Of a stretch of 64,000 nt of DNA, positions 35,196-45,234 are shown one piece after another. Both the position numbers and the translations under genes were made by a program. Origin of the DNA: Sphingobacteriales bacterium 39-19. GTDB taxonomy: Bacteria; Bacteroidota; Bacteroidia; Chitinophagales; Chitinophagaceae. The DNA lies in assembly GCA_001898465.1 (NCBI GenBank), contig MKTX01000004.1, positions 1 to 64,000 on the forward strand, written 5' to 3'. The notes under the pieces were generated by a model, which was given only the letters and a program-made list of their open reading frames with translations, was not told where the DNA came from and did no database searches. Position 1 is the first letter of the stretch. Each line of letters begins with the position of its first letter.

Positions 35196-38100
35196 TTATG
35201 GACATATAGCTGTGCAAGCCGTTGTAGTGATCACCGATTGCGTATAGTCGCTTATCGTTCCATCGGGGAAGCAATAGGCCGAAGTACACTGCCATGTGAA
35301 CTTGTCTATCCTTCGCACTTTTACAACTCCCCACGTTCCTTGTACGCAAGTGCCGTTAATGCACTTATACTCCGGCGCATTACATGCCGGATTGCAGGGA
35401 ATACAAGCCGGATGGTTGGGAATTATAACCGGCGTCCCCCATTGGTTATAGGTCGGGCTGCAGGGGTTAATATCTACCGTAGGGATGATATAGTTACCTG
35501 TCGGCACTCCATAACCGTTCACTTCGCAATTGGCAATATCGGTTCTTTGGTACCAATCGGGAGCTACCGGACAGGTACCCGAATTGTCTACTACCCATTG
35601 GAATTGATTATAAGTAGAGCTTAAAGGATTTCGGTCAACCTGCTTTTTAAGCCTTACGCCCGAGTTGTATGCAGGATTTGCCTGACAGGCTTCGCACATG
35701 GTAGTGCCATCATCCCGCCATTGAGGGCTGGTATCCTGCGCATCTATACAATTTTCGGGTTCTCCTGCAATATTGTAGCAGATCTTCTTTAAGATATTCT
35801 TTTGCTCATCCTTAATATGAATAAGCCGGTTAAATTTATCATACTCGTAATAAACTATCCGGTTATTGATATCGCATTCGCTGGTCTTATTACCTATCTG
35901 CGGATCATACGCAATGGTAGCCATTTTTGCATCTTTAGGATATATGCGAAGCTCATCAAAGTAAACAAAATTATCATCGTTTAATGCTTTGGTAATGGTT
36001 AGTATCTGTGTACCTCCGCTTCCCGCAGGTATCTCATATTCATAATAGGTCCAACCGGTAGAAGTGTTAGGTACGGTTTTTACCGGTGTTAATGGCGTGT
36101 TGGTAAGAAGTACAGCAGCCGCATTTCCTTTTTCCCAAAATGACAATCGGCTAATTCTTTCAGATCGCCAGTAATTAGTCATATAATCTGCATCCTTTTG
36201 CGCCAGGCGTAATATTTTTTTGCCCATTACAGCATCGGCAGCAGCAACGATAGTAGCCCCACCAAAGCTCCAATGCCCATGCTCGGTGGTTTCAAAAGAT
36301 GTGTAATCTGCTTCTTCATGTTCGTGCGTATTGGATACGCTTGCCACCACAAAACGCCCATTGTAATTATATATCTGGGTGTTAAATCTTCCGTCCGGCG
36401 TAAAAGTTTCTCTCAAATTGCCCTGGTCATCATATTTATATGCGGCTTTTTCTTTAAAATAGGTAGCGTTCCTTACAAGCGCTGTTGCGCTTTGTTCCCC
36501 AATCAAATATTTTAAAAGTGGTTCTTTAGCTTCCAGCTTATATGATTTGTATAATTTGATTTCATTATTCGTATTAATAAAAAACTCATTAACAGTGGCA
36601 TCTACCAGCAATTCCGCTGCGTTAGGCTTTACCAACCATGTTTCTGTGGATACAGGAATACCAATCATATTACGCAGCTTCATTTCTGCAATGGCCGTGC
36701 TTACGCTATTATTATAATCATTGGCATAATATGTTTTCTGTACCAGCAGGTCGCCGTTACTCTTTGGAGTGGTAACTTTTTTAAGCAAATAGTCTGCATT
36801 GTACTCAAAGGACGTAGTAGCCTGGCTTTGCAGGCCGGTGGGAGAGTAATTTGTGGTTAAAGTACTAATTAAGTCAGCTCTGCCACGCACAGGGAAATAA
36901 TGTTGCCATGTCATATCTTGTATTGGCGCATTGGGATCATGCGCATTACTATTAAAGCAGGCAGCAGAATGATATTTATGTACCTCCACCTTACACGATT
37001 TATGATTTACATTATTAATTTCTGTTTCAACTAGATTATACTGATTAGTTGCTTCACTCAACAGGGTGCCGGATTGATTATAAATCTTTGTTTTTAGGGG
37101 CAATCCATATTTCCACGGCTGGAACCGCTTTTTATCCGCATAAGGCATAGCCAATACAGGTATTTCTGTCCGTACATTTGTCGGCGCAGTAAATTCATAC
37201 ACTGCTTTTCCAGTTCCGCCTGCTATGGAATTATTGACAACTTCTGTTCTTGAATAATTTACACCTATTGGGTTTCTATACTGTTGTGAGTTAAAGTGAT
37301 ATATATTGGTGGTATAGGTATCGCTCGGATTAAAAAGAACAAAAACTCTTTTCATAAAGCCTTCCAAGATCAACTTAAATAATAAAGCCTGTGCAGCAGG
37401 CAGAGGTGGCAAAATACTTTTCTTAACGCCTTCTTTCGCTGCTGCGCTAAACATTCCAACCTTACTTGACTGTGATATGAAACTGGCTATCCTGGAAACA
37501 AATGCCGATATGTTTGTTTTATTTTTTCCATCATTCGTATATCCTTCTATGTTTCCATTATTCCAAACCTTAATAGTCCTGGATGAAAAATATTCGTTGT
37601 TCTCATAGCCCCAACCCGAGGTGGTCCCATCAGCATTTTTATAATAGTAATTAGTTATAATATCATTGTCCGAACTCACTCCATCTGATAAAATTGTTTT
37701 TGATACGCTTACACCTCCAAACATTAATGATTGGCTCGGGTTGTCAGCATTCTTTGAATAATTTTGTGCATACTCAAAAGTAAATTTGCCGCCGGTGGGC
37801 GTTTCTACACTTTTAAGCAGTCCCAACGCAGCCAATCCGTTTGTAGGCAACCGGTAAGTAGCAGCGTTAAGCAACAGTTCTTTAATAGACTCCTTTGTAA
37901 GTGCAGCCTCTATATCCAGGTTAGTATTTTTTGTATAATAGCCCCAGTGATCTTCTGCAAGGCAATCAAATGGGGGAACAATATCTTTGGGATCGCTTGA
38001 TTCGCTGCCGGTATAGTAAGTAAAGTTATAAGCCGGTTCCGGCACGCCGTTATACGACTTCTGAAGTGATTTCAAGCAGTACCTGGTAAACCTTTTATCT

Positions 38101-39359
38101 GCAACAGGTGCTATGGTAGTAATATCTTTCACTTCCTTACGGTGAAAATAGCCCTGGCCGAAAGTATAAGTATATTTCTCCTCATTGTTGTACGTTAATA
38201 AAATCTTCCAAAGAGGATCATCATCTATAAAATCCGGCCTTCCAAAGCCCCTGTTATAATTAAATTCCAGCTTATGACCATCGGGAAAAAGAATATTGGA
38301 AACCCTTTTTAGTTTGCCCTTTGTTATATTCACCATCATTTGCACTGTTTCCGCCGATTCGCCTACTGTATTTTGATAAAGAGGTGTTTGACTCACAGTT
38401 TCATTTACTTCATACATTTCATAGTTAAAAACTATTTTTTCATTTGTTACAGGGTTAATAATTTCGGTGAGATGCCATTGAGATATGATGTATTTACCGG
38501 TAGCGGTGCCTGCCATTATTTTGTAGGTAAAAGAAGGTATCCCATAGCTTGCTACTTCATCCGGTATCAACACCTCGCTTAGATCATAGGCAGAAAATTT
38601 ATATTCAATGCCTGCCTCATCTCTTATGATAAATTCTTTTATCCTTGTCCTGATATTTTGTCCGGTCAGATCTTCCGTATTGTATTGAATCTTTAGTTTT
38701 GAATCATTGAGCAATTGTACATTACCGTCTTTGCCTATCACAAATTCACCGTACATGCCCCCAAAATTGAAAGTAAAAATATCCTGCTCACGATCAGCAA
38801 GAGATCTCCTGCTTTGTTTATACTTCTTATCCATGCTGGATTTAAACCTTGGCATTATTATTTGTTCTCTTGGCGCATGCCAGCTCAACTGAAAATTAAC
38901 ATCTTCATCTTCCATATCCACCAGAAATTCTGAATACATAAATCCGTTTGGATAATAATTATCAATGTAATCTCTTGAATAACAATCACCCGGGTAATCT
39001 ATTGAGCGCAGATCTTCATCGTAATACGCTATATTCATATTATATCCCCGATAGTTATTACTTGGCATGATTGGAAATGTAGATGTGGAATTTTGATCGT
39101 CAGGCTCACCTATCTGTTTTCTTGAAATAACGCCCCCTACATTTAACGCCCATCCCTGGCCAACATTTGATGCCTTTTGGCTTACCAAAAGCCCATTGCC
39201 GGAAGAATAGTTTAATGAAACATTAGAGGATAACCCGCTTTTACCATCGGCAAAAGAAAATATGGGTATTTGATAATAACCGCTGCCGTTTTGAAGATTT
39301 ACCTGGCCAATGCCTGCACAGCTAAATAAAATGCCAATAAAAAGAAAAACTGTTTTCAT
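35196..39359 (-). CDS. Giant exported YD-repeat/RHS-like protein with cysteine-rich C-terminus
   Basis: A 1387-residue protein with a signal peptide (ends CAGIGQ). The N-terminus (residues about 20-75; GSGYYQIPIFSFADGKSGLSSNVSLNYSSGNG and QGWALNVGGVI) is the SpvB-like start seen in Bacteroidota RHS-family proteins. YD-like repeats appear in the second half (AYKYDDQGNLRETFTPDGRF; IVYYEYDKFNRLIHIKDE). The last 190 residues are Cys- and Pro-rich with repeated NPxxxTYNQ segments (NPLSSTYNQFQW, NPCSPTYNQWG). There is no RHS core closing motif, so it is not itself a tipped toxin. It precedes the pseudo-peroxidase and the RHS gene and likely assembles with them. Confidence 0.8.
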   Translation of the reverse strand: MKTVFLFIGILFSCAGIGQVNLQNGSGYYQIPIFSFADGKSGLSSNVSLNYSSGNGLLVSQKASNVGQGWALNVGGVISRKQIGEPDDQNSTSTFPIMPSNNYRGYNMNIAYYDEDLRSIDYPGDCYSRDYIDNYYPNGFMYSEFLVDMEDEDVNFQLSWHAPREQIIMPRFKSSMDKKYKQSRRSLADREQDIFTFNFGGMYGEFVIGKDGNVQLLNDSKLKIQYNTEDLTGQNIRTRIKEFIIRDEAGIEYKFSAYDLSEVLIPDEVASYGIPSFTYKIMAGTATGKYIISQWHLTEIINPVTNEKIVFNYEMYEVNETVSQTPLYQNTVGESAETVQMMVNITKGKLKRVSNILFPDGHKLEFNYNRGFGRPDFIDDDPLWKILLTYNNEEKYTYTFGQGYFHRKEVKDITTIAPVADKRFTRYCLKSLQKSYNGVPEPAYNFTYYTGSESSDPKDIVPPFDCLAEDHWGYYTKNTNLDIEAALTKESIKELLLNAATYRLPTNGLAALGLLKSVETPTGGKFTFEYAQNYSKNADNPSQSLMFGGVSVSKTILSDGVSSDNDIITNYYYKNADGTTSGWGYENNEYFSSRTIKVWNNGNIEGYTNDGKNKTNISAFVSRIASFISQSSKVGMFSAAAKEGVKKSILPPLPAAQALLFKLILEGFMKRVFVLFNPSDTYTTNIYHFNSQQYRNPIGVNYSRTEVVNNSIAGGTGKAVYEFTAPTNVRTEIPVLAMPYADKKRFQPWKYGLPLKTKIYNQSGTLLSEATNQYNLVETEINNVNHKSCKVEVHKYHSAACFNSNAHDPNAPIQDMTWQHYFPVRGRADLISTLTTNYSPTGLQSQATTSFEYNADYLLKKVTTPKSNGDLLVQKTYYANDYNNSVSTAIAEMKLRNMIGIPVSTETWLVKPNAAELLVDATVNEFFINTNNEIKLYKSYKLEAKEPLLKYLIGEQSATALVRNATYFKEKAAYKYDDQGNLRETFTPDGRFNTQIYNYNGRFVVASVSNTHEHEEADYTSFETTEHGHWSFGGATIVAAADAVMGKKILRLAQKDADYMTNYWRSERISRLSFWEKGNAAAVLLTNTPLTPVKTVPNTSTGWTYYEYEIPAGSGGTQILTITKALNDDNFVYFDELRIYPKDAKMATIAYDPQIGNKTSECDINNRIVYYEYDKFNRLIHIKDEQKNILKKICYNIAGEPENCIDAQDTSPQWRDDGTTMCEACQANPAYNSGVRLKKQVDRNPLSSTYNQFQWVVDNSGTCPVAPDWYQRTDIANCEVNGYGVPTGNYIIPTVDINPCSPTYNQWGTPVIIPNHPACIPCNPACNAPEYKCINGTCVQGTWGVVKVRRIDKFTWQCTSAYCFPDGTISDYTQSVITTTACTAICP

Positions 39360-39375
39360 ATTAATTTATGGTTTT

Positions 39376-40800
39376 CTACTTCAATGAAATTCCTACTCTG
39401 AAAAGGATAGGTTGTGTTTTTGGTATTTGTTGATAGCTCAAAAAGTCACAAAGTAGTTGGGTTTTCACCGTTCTTTTTTTGCCAATCGTTTGCTTTTTGC
39501 TCAATCCTACAAGGCCCGACCTTTGCCATTCATCTATAATAAAACCTGGCTGTGGGCTGGCAGGTATTTTGTTTAATTCATATCCTCCGCTGATAAAGAA
39601 TTGTTTTTTTAGCTTCCAGTCAATAAAGCTCCTGAATCCAATACCCTGATTGCTAAATCTTATCTTTTGTATGCTTCCCAATCCAAGTTTATAGCTCATG
39701 CCTGCCCCTATCACACTTTTATCGTTCAGCTTGTACCCAACATTTATTCCTGTATTTAATGCACCGGGCAGCCATGCATTTCCCCTTAGCGGCTGAATGT
39801 CTGCTGAATATTCAAGGCGCTGCGCAAATGTTTTGGTCTTTTGATTATTGGGCTTAAAGTCGGGCAGTTCACCGCTACCGCTACTTCCTACTTTTTCTAT
39901 GCGCTGTTTTAGTTTGTTCAGTTCTGCCTGCGCAGTTTGCATATTCTGCTGCATGTACTGCGCACCATTAGGGCCGCCTGCTGTTGCCAGTGATTGCATT
40001 TGATTGTTAGCAGCAAAGCGGGTTTGCAGCCCCGCAAGGCTTTGCGAACTTGCAGCATCGGCAGATATGCCCAACAGCGAGGCCAGCATACTATTCCTCC
40101 GCATAAACTCCTTAAATGCCGGTATCTTGCTGAGTATATTTTTAGCCGTTTCTTCCGCCTTACCCGGCTCATTAAAAAGCTGCTTATAGTTTTTCAGCGT
40201 TTCCACATAGTACCAACCCTCTTTATTTATCTTTTGCAGGTATTTGTTTTTGCCCATGTATTTCATGGCTTCGGCAATCAGTTGCTGCCTGCGCTCCTTT
40301 ATCATTTTTTGAAAAGCCTCATTGCGGGCTTCTTCATTTTCTAATTGCGAAGCATTGTCTTTTGCTTTGGTAAGTAATTCCTGCGATTTTTTGGTGAGCA
40401 CCGTTTTATTACTGTCTATGTATTTTAATTGCGTAAGCAGATCATCCCGGTATTTATCGTAGCCTGCTTTATAGCTTTGCAATTGGCTTTCGCTTCTTTT
40501 ATATTCTTCCAATAGTTTTTTAAAGCTGATGCTATTATTGGCAAATAATCTTTCCGCAGCTTCGGGATTGGCTTTTTGTAAAAGTGTTTGAATTTTAGTT
40601 TCCCACCGACAGAGCTTCACAAGCGTTTTTTCTGTTTTGTTGCTTACCCGCTTGCTGTACAGGTCTATTTTATTTGAGGTATGAGTGAGATATTTTTGAG
40701 AGAGCTTTTCCGTAAGGGCAAAGGCACTATCTGCCTGGGCGCTACATTGGCACACGGGGTAAATAAGCAGGACTAAAAACAATAGTTTATGGGTACTCAT
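39376..40800 (-). CDS. Exported coiled-coil protein with beta-barrel-like C-terminus, first gene of the RHS operon
   Basis: A 474-residue protein with a signal peptide (ends CSAQA). Residues 30-310 are long charged helices predicted to form coiled coils. The C-terminal 150 residues (ADIQPLRGNAWLPGALNTGINVGYKLNDKSVIGAGMSYKLG ... ILFRVGISLK) show alternating hydrophobic strands and a terminal aromatic/hydrophobic pattern like an outer-membrane barrel. It may anchor or export the YD proteins encoded next (17-base gap). That role is inferred from order. No known secretion family was recognised. Confidence 0.7.
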   Translation of the reverse strand: MSTHKLLFLVLLIYPVCQCSAQADSAFALTEKLSQKYLTHTSNKIDLYSKRVSNKTEKTLVKLCRWETKIQTLLQKANPEAAERLFANNSISFKKLLEEYKRSESQLQSYKAGYDKYRDDLLTQLKYIDSNKTVLTKKSQELLTKAKDNASQLENEEARNEAFQKMIKERRQQLIAEAMKYMGKNKYLQKINKEGWYYVETLKNYKQLFNEPGKAEETAKNILSKIPAFKEFMRRNSMLASLLGISADAASSQSLAGLQTRFAANNQMQSLATAGGPNGAQYMQQNMQTAQAELNKLKQRIEKVGSSGSGELPDFKPNNQKTKTFAQRLEYSADIQPLRGNAWLPGALNTGINVGYKLNDKSVIGAGMSYKLGLGSIQKIRFSNQGIGFRSFIDWKLKKQFFISGGYELNKIPASPQPGFIIDEWQRSGLVGLSKKQTIGKKRTVKTQLLCDFLSYQQIPKTQPILFRVGISLK

Positions 40801-41574
40801 AAACAGTTTTAGGGATTAAGGTTGCGACAAAGAAAACAGATTTGCATCAATTGGAGCCAGGAATGGCCAAGAGAATAATAACAAGTTAATAACAATTAAT
40901 TGAAAAATTTAAATTATACCAAAAGTTTTTTTTCATTGTTTTTTAAAAACATTAATAACTGAATAACTGGTAGATAAATAATCAGATATTTTGAATATTG
41001 AGATCACCGAGGCTACTGCATGGGTCGGTCTTATCTCATCACACATGACGCAAACGGTCTTTACTGCCGACCTGAAATTTGTTTGGGATAATAAATTAGA
41101 GAACAGCCAACTCCTTGTCATTGTCGCGATATAATTAGTTGGGTTATCTAGCAAAATATATAGTCAAATCTGTACCATATATACCGAAATATAGGTCTTC
41201 GATTTAAACTTTGGCAACTAAGTGAGAAGCGTATCAATATTAGTATCATATTTACTACAACATACGAAATAGCAAGAATAGGATAAAAGTTTATTTAAAT
41301 TGTAAATACTAATTCAGGGCCCTTCCTTAGCAATCCTGACTTTACGTTTTCAGTGGTTTTACTGATTAAGGAGCGAAAACCATCTCAAAAGAATGCCAGC
41401 AACAAAATACAGCATAACCTCCTGCCAATTTCTTGGCATTGGAAAGTTCAATGTTGTATTTGAAAAATCCTACGAATCTGCTAAATCTTCTTCTTTCTAT
41501 ACTTTACGACACAAAACGTATACTTATCCAATAAATGTAGAGGAAAGTAATTTGTAATCTATATAATCAATCGA
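40801..41574. other. A+T-rich stretch without a convincing gene
   Basis: About 770 bases separate the RHS operon from the integrase module. The only ORF of note (40933-41154, minus, 73 codons) has no recognisable family or good start context. Two TATCA motifs 12 bases apart (41232-41248) recall the array near mnmE. This may be a decayed junction between two insertions and also holds the RHS operon promoter. Confidence 0.5.
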
Positions 41575-41880
41575 TTAACGTCGATCAATAATTCGCCCAA
41601 TCATTTTGCCTTTGTAACTCACTTTACCATCTACTTTATCAATAACAAGTATATCATCTCTCTCCACTTTTTTAGTTACAGATGCAGCAACCCAAACGTT
41701 TGGATCAGAAGTTGAATTCAATACGATTGCATAGCCATTTCCATCATTCTTTTCCATAACTGAGATTACTTTGGCATCAAACGGTTTCGGCATTATTCCT
41801 TGGCAACTAAATAATGAATACAAGCATAATAAGATTATTGGTAAAAACCTTCTAGATGATGTCGTAAATATTTTTATCAT
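41575..41880 (-). CDS. Small lipoprotein of unknown function
   Basis: A 101-residue protein with a signal peptide ending YSLFSC (lipobox Cys near residue 26). The mature part is beta-rich and ends GKVSYKGKMIGRIIDRR. Composition is coding-like and the lipoprotein signal is convincing, but no family is recognised. It lies divergent to the XRE regulator, with about 90 bases between them, so they may share a control region. Confidence 0.6.
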   Translation of the reverse strand: MIKIFTTSSRRFLPIILLCLYSLFSCQGIMPKPFDAKVISVMEKNDGNGYAIVLNSTSDPNVWVAASVTKKVERDDILVIDKVDGKVSYKGKMIGRIIDRR

Positions 41881-41968
41881 TTTGGAATTTTTTGTTCTAT
41901 TTGAAGATACAAATAATAACCTTATTCATACACCTGTATAGGAATACAAATTAGACTATTTTCTTTCC

Positions 41969-42220
41969 TTGCAAACAGTGGCAAATTCTGTTTCCAAGAG
42001 CGATATTGACTTATTTATCATAAGTAAGGTTAGAGAGATGAGGCTAAAGCGAAATCTGACTCAAACGGATATTGCTGTGCATTTAAATTTGTCAGTTGGC
42101 TTTGTTGGTCATATTGAAAGCCCGAAGTTTAGAGCAAAATATAACACCATTCATTTAAATGAATTAGCAAAGCTTTTTGAATGTTCTCCAAGAGATTTTT
42201 TTCCAAAAGAGCCAATATAA
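41969..42220 (+). CDS. XRE family helix-turn-helix regulator
   Basis: An 83-residue protein almost entirely made of an XRE/Cro-type helix-turn-helix (KVREMRLKRNLTQTDIAVHLNLSVGFVGHIES, residues about 20-52). Such small proteins bind operator DNA as dimers. It is the only plus-strand gene of the module, convergent with the primase-helicase and divergent from the small lipoprotein. It probably controls the island's own genes, as in phages and mobile elements. Confidence 0.8.
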   Translation: MQTVANSVSKSDIDLFIISKVREMRLKRNLTQTDIAVHLNLSVGFVGHIESPKFRAKYNTIHLNELAKLFECSPRDFFPKEPI

Positions 42221-42246
42221 ATAGCCTCCACTTATAGGAGGCTATT
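42220..42246. terminator. Hairpin between convergent XRE and primase genes
   Basis: AATAGCCTCC-ACTTATA-GGAGGCTATT is a perfect 10-bp stem. On the minus strand it is followed by TTATATTGG, so it more likely ends the primase transcript; no T-run follows on the plus strand. Confidence 0.6.
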
Positions 42247-42255
42247 AGTAAAAAA

Positions 42256-42300
42256 GGATATAGAGGATACAGAGGATTTAGAGGATTTGTCGGATATTGA
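42256..42300. repeat. Five tandem 9-bp repeats (GGATnTAGA)
   Basis: GGAT recurs at 42256, 42265, 42274, 42283 and 42292, with the first three units GGATATAGA, GGATACAGA and GGATTTAGA. The array lies just past the 3' end of the primase gene, next to the hairpin. Short phased direct repeats near a replication gene can be iterons, but a chance minisatellite is possible. Confidence 0.5.
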
Positions 42301-42303
42301 TCT

Positions 42304-44874
42304 TTATTCAACAAGTCGAATATACTGACCATGCTTTTCTCCTCTCTTAACCATATCCAGTTTTCGAAAATCACGTAAATATTTTTCACCGGTCTTAAAT
42401 GGTAATTCCAATTCTTCAACAATAGTACAATAAGCTTTCCAAGAAAATTGTTCAGGAAGCAGGTCGAAAACTTTTTTTTGCTGGCTATTTAGTTTGTCTT
42501 TTGTAGAGTCCGAAGTTCGCATTCTGGAAAAAACCACTTCCAAATGGCTCAAGAGAGTATCAATGAGTGCAAGAGAAATATTCAAATCTTCATCATCGAA
42601 ATAGAGACGCTCTGGTAACTTTTTATTCGTTTCTAAAAAACGTAGGGCCGTCAATATCATACAAAAGCGTTGGCATATTATACATGACCTGTTAACGCTT
42701 GCTAAAATGTCTTTTCCGTAAATACTATTTAAGCTTTTTTGCTTACTAGCGAAGAATTTATCTACTTTCCTGATTTGATCTTGATTAAAAAGCATTAAAG
42801 AATCTGAGGCAGATTGGTTGCCCAGCCAAATTTGGAGCATGGTTTCCGACACTTGTTTGAAAAAATCTAATAATGAATTATCCTGTCTGGCAAATTGGCT
42901 TTTCCAGGCTACTTCATTTTGAAAATCATAAAAGAAAAACCTGCTGAAAAAACCATTTTCAACTGTATCTATTAATCTTGGCAACTGATCTGGTGTTCCT
43001 GTTAACACCAAAGAAAGATGAGGTTTTTCAATTTCAAGATGCTCATCGTTGCCACGCCTTGCCAATGAAACAGTTTCATGATGAAAGCACTTCCGTATAA
43101 CTTCGCTAAAATTACCCCATTCTGTTTTCAAGGCACCCGTTAAAGTATCTCCTTCCGTTTCAAACATAATTCCAAAATTGCCATTTGCATCAAGCATCTC
43201 GATCATTTTTGAAATAGAGGTATTGGCAGGTATAAACAAAGACTTTCTTACTGGCTTTTCAAATTCGTCATCTGTCTTCTTTTGCTGTCTGTCTCCTGAA
43301 TTAGCAGCCTTAAAAAGCGTTAACTCTTTTTCGTACTCTTCTTTAAGATGCTTTTGTATACCACTACCGATTTCTCTAGCCCAATTTGCAACCCCTTTAC
43401 CAGAGGCTGCAGGTGCAGAGATAAACAGATTTAGGTTTGCGCCTATTAATCTTCCTGAATTAATAGACTTAACTGTGGGTATAACAGAACTAATAATACC
43501 TATACTGGATAAAAAGACCAAATCTCTTTCTCTTTTGTCGGGAAAGTGCTTGCAAATATCTTTTAATAAATGTGGAAGCTTGTCAAATAACGAAGTTGGT
43601 AAAAAAGGCGTGGTTAAATTATCAGCTGTTTCATCTATTTGTTCTGCTAGATAGTCATCTCCATTAGTTGCTTGGCCCACCTGATCGATTATAGAAACTT
43701 CTTCTACTTCTTCAACAATCGCATCAAAACTAACTACCTCCTTTTTGTTGTTGACATACCCGTTGGAAATTTTTATAATACGAATCTTGCCATCAATATT
43801 ACCAATCCAGTTGACCGTCTGCTTCTCGGATTCACTTATCAATGTCCGAAGCTTCTCAATGTTTAATCCTAATTTTACATAGTCGGAAACATCTTTCCCG
43901 CCTCGCTCTTTCAACTCTCCTGGCAAAGTGCAGACTTTAAATGTATATCGCTTTTTCAATTCATCAGCACACTTTTTGCCAGTAGAATCCAAATCATATA
44001 ACACTACAATGGAACGATAATTACCAAGTATGCTATCTTCAAACTGTTGAGGGATTGTTGTAGCAGTCTCACTATTAAGACAAACTGCATCGTAGCCCAA
44101 AGAAGTAAGTGTTAGAACATCCTTTTCTCCACTCGTTATGATTAATATATCACGTACCCAACGTTTGGTTTTAATCATATCTCGAATGACTTGACGTTGA
44201 CCAAAGATGAAGTCATCAGGCTTATTTCCTCTATATAAAAATTTAAATTTATCACTGAATGGCTGGTAAAACTTTGTATGATTAATATCCTCATACGCAA
44301 TTGTAAGCTCGTCTTTTCTTGAATACCATTCTTTCAGCTCCCCATATTTATTGACATAGACATATGATGCTGGACACCAAACATTAAACCGCTTTAATAC
44401 ATCTGCAGTTATACCAAACTGCCGAAAATACTCATGAGCCTTCTTTCTACCCTCTTCTTTCTCTTTATGCGCTTGTTTGAATAAATAACCGAGATCATAT
44501 ACTACCTTGTTTACTTCTATTTCACGGCAAGGCTTATCAATTCCAAGGTCGTCATACATTTTTTCAAGAATTTGCCAGAAATCCAATTTTACATCCATAG
44601 CATAATGCGTAGCGGCGAATTTAAACACATCACCATAATCTTCGGGATTACCATAATCTTTATATTTCCATTTCTCGTTATGAAAGAAAATACTAAATGA
44701 AGGATTAGTGTCACGATAAAAGGGGCTACAAACATTTTCACATCTATTATTATGAACCAGATTTAATTTACCTATGACATGCTCATAGAAGTCTAATCCA
44801 TCATTACTGTTTTCTAAAAAATGATCTTTTCTGATATTTACTTTTTGCATTGTATTCATTTTTACTTTTTCCAT
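42304..44874 (-). CDS. Toprim/DUF3987-type primase-helicase of a mobile element
   Basis: An 856-residue replication protein. The N-terminal part (about 30-100; CSPFYRDTNPSFSIFFHNEKWKYKDYG) resembles a CHC2 primase zinc domain. A toprim core follows (near 240-310; IITSGEKDVLTLTSLGYDAV and VVLYDLDSTGKKCADEL). The C-terminal half is a DUF3987-type ATPase with P-loop ISAPAASGKG near residue 485 and a later Walker-B-like LSLVLTG. Such proteins prime and unwind DNA for phages, satellites and integrative elements. It is 4 bases downstream of the helix-turn-helix gene. The C-terminal winged-helix-like part (QFSWKAYCTIVEELELPFKTGEKYL) may bind DNA. Confidence 0.82.
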   Translation of the reverse strand: MEKVKMNTMQKVNIRKDHFLENSNDGLDFYEHVIGKLNLVHNNRCENVCSPFYRDTNPSFSIFFHNEKWKYKDYGNPEDYGDVFKFAATHYAMDVKLDFWQILEKMYDDLGIDKPCREIEVNKVVYDLGYLFKQAHKEKEEGRKKAHEYFRQFGITADVLKRFNVWCPASYVYVNKYGELKEWYSRKDELTIAYEDINHTKFYQPFSDKFKFLYRGNKPDDFIFGQRQVIRDMIKTKRWVRDILIITSGEKDVLTLTSLGYDAVCLNSETATTIPQQFEDSILGNYRSIVVLYDLDSTGKKCADELKKRYTFKVCTLPGELKERGGKDVSDYVKLGLNIEKLRTLISESEKQTVNWIGNIDGKIRIIKISNGYVNNKKEVVSFDAIVEEVEEVSIIDQVGQATNGDDYLAEQIDETADNLTTPFLPTSLFDKLPHLLKDICKHFPDKRERDLVFLSSIGIISSVIPTVKSINSGRLIGANLNLFISAPAASGKGVANWAREIGSGIQKHLKEEYEKELTLFKAANSGDRQQKKTDDEFEKPVRKSLFIPANTSISKMIEMLDANGNFGIMFETEGDTLTGALKTEWGNFSEVIRKCFHHETVSLARRGNDEHLEIEKPHLSLVLTGTPDQLPRLIDTVENGFFSRFFFYDFQNEVAWKSQFARQDNSLLDFFKQVSETMLQIWLGNQSASDSLMLFNQDQIRKVDKFFASKQKSLNSIYGKDILASVNRSCIICQRFCMILTALRFLETNKKLPERLYFDDEDLNISLALIDTLLSHLEVVFSRMRTSDSTKDKLNSQQKKVFDLLPEQFSWKAYCTIVEELELPFKTGEKYLRDFRKLDMVKRGEKHGQYIRLVE

Positions 44875-44878
44875 TTTG

Positions 44879-45163
44879 CTAAATTTTTGATTTTATAAAA
44901 TAATTGTTAGTCAATGTATCTACCTTTTTATTGTTAGCTACAGGGTTCTGTTTTAAGAACTCAATTGCATCTTCTCTATCGATATAAATCTTTTTCCCCG
45001 TAGGACGGTAATACTTAACCTTACCGCTACTGGTTAGCTTATAAGCATAGTCCTCCGAAATATTTGCAAACTTGCAGAACTGTCGTAAGGTTAAAATAGG
45101 TTGTTGGAGTTGAAGTAATTCTCTGATTTCACGCAACTCACTCAAAAATTCATTTTCTTTCAT
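44879..45163 (-). CDS. Helix-turn-helix (excisionase-like) protein
   Basis: A 94-residue protein from the ATG at 45163; a TTG at 45193 would extend it but is less likely. The HTH_17-type domain reads LTLRQFCKFANISEDYAYKLTSSGKVKYYRPTGKKIYIDREDAIEFL (about 27-74), typical of excisionase/MerR-like winged helices of Bacteroidota elements. It sits between integrase and primase. It may act as a recombination directionality factor or regulate the primase gene, 4 bases downstream. Confidence 0.78.
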   Translation of the reverse strand: MKENEFLSELREIRELLQLQQPILTLRQFCKFANISEDYAYKLTSSGKVKYYRPTGKKIYIDREDAIEFLKQNPVANNKKVDTLTNNYFIKSKI

Positions 45164-45234
45164 CGCTTTTATTTTACTTTTTGAACAATACAATATCAGT
45201 AGTCTGTTTTTGACAGATTATATAATGATGAGGG

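Noticed and set aside
40933..41154. 73-codon minus-strand ORF in the A+T-rich gap
   Set aside because: No family, signal peptide or coding-like composition; kept only as a note within the gap entry.
41451..41467. Sequence TGTATTTGAAAAA as a third att-like copy
   Set aside because: Wrong orientation relative to the two mnmE-end copies and does not encode the CIGK end; likely chance in A+T-rich DNA.
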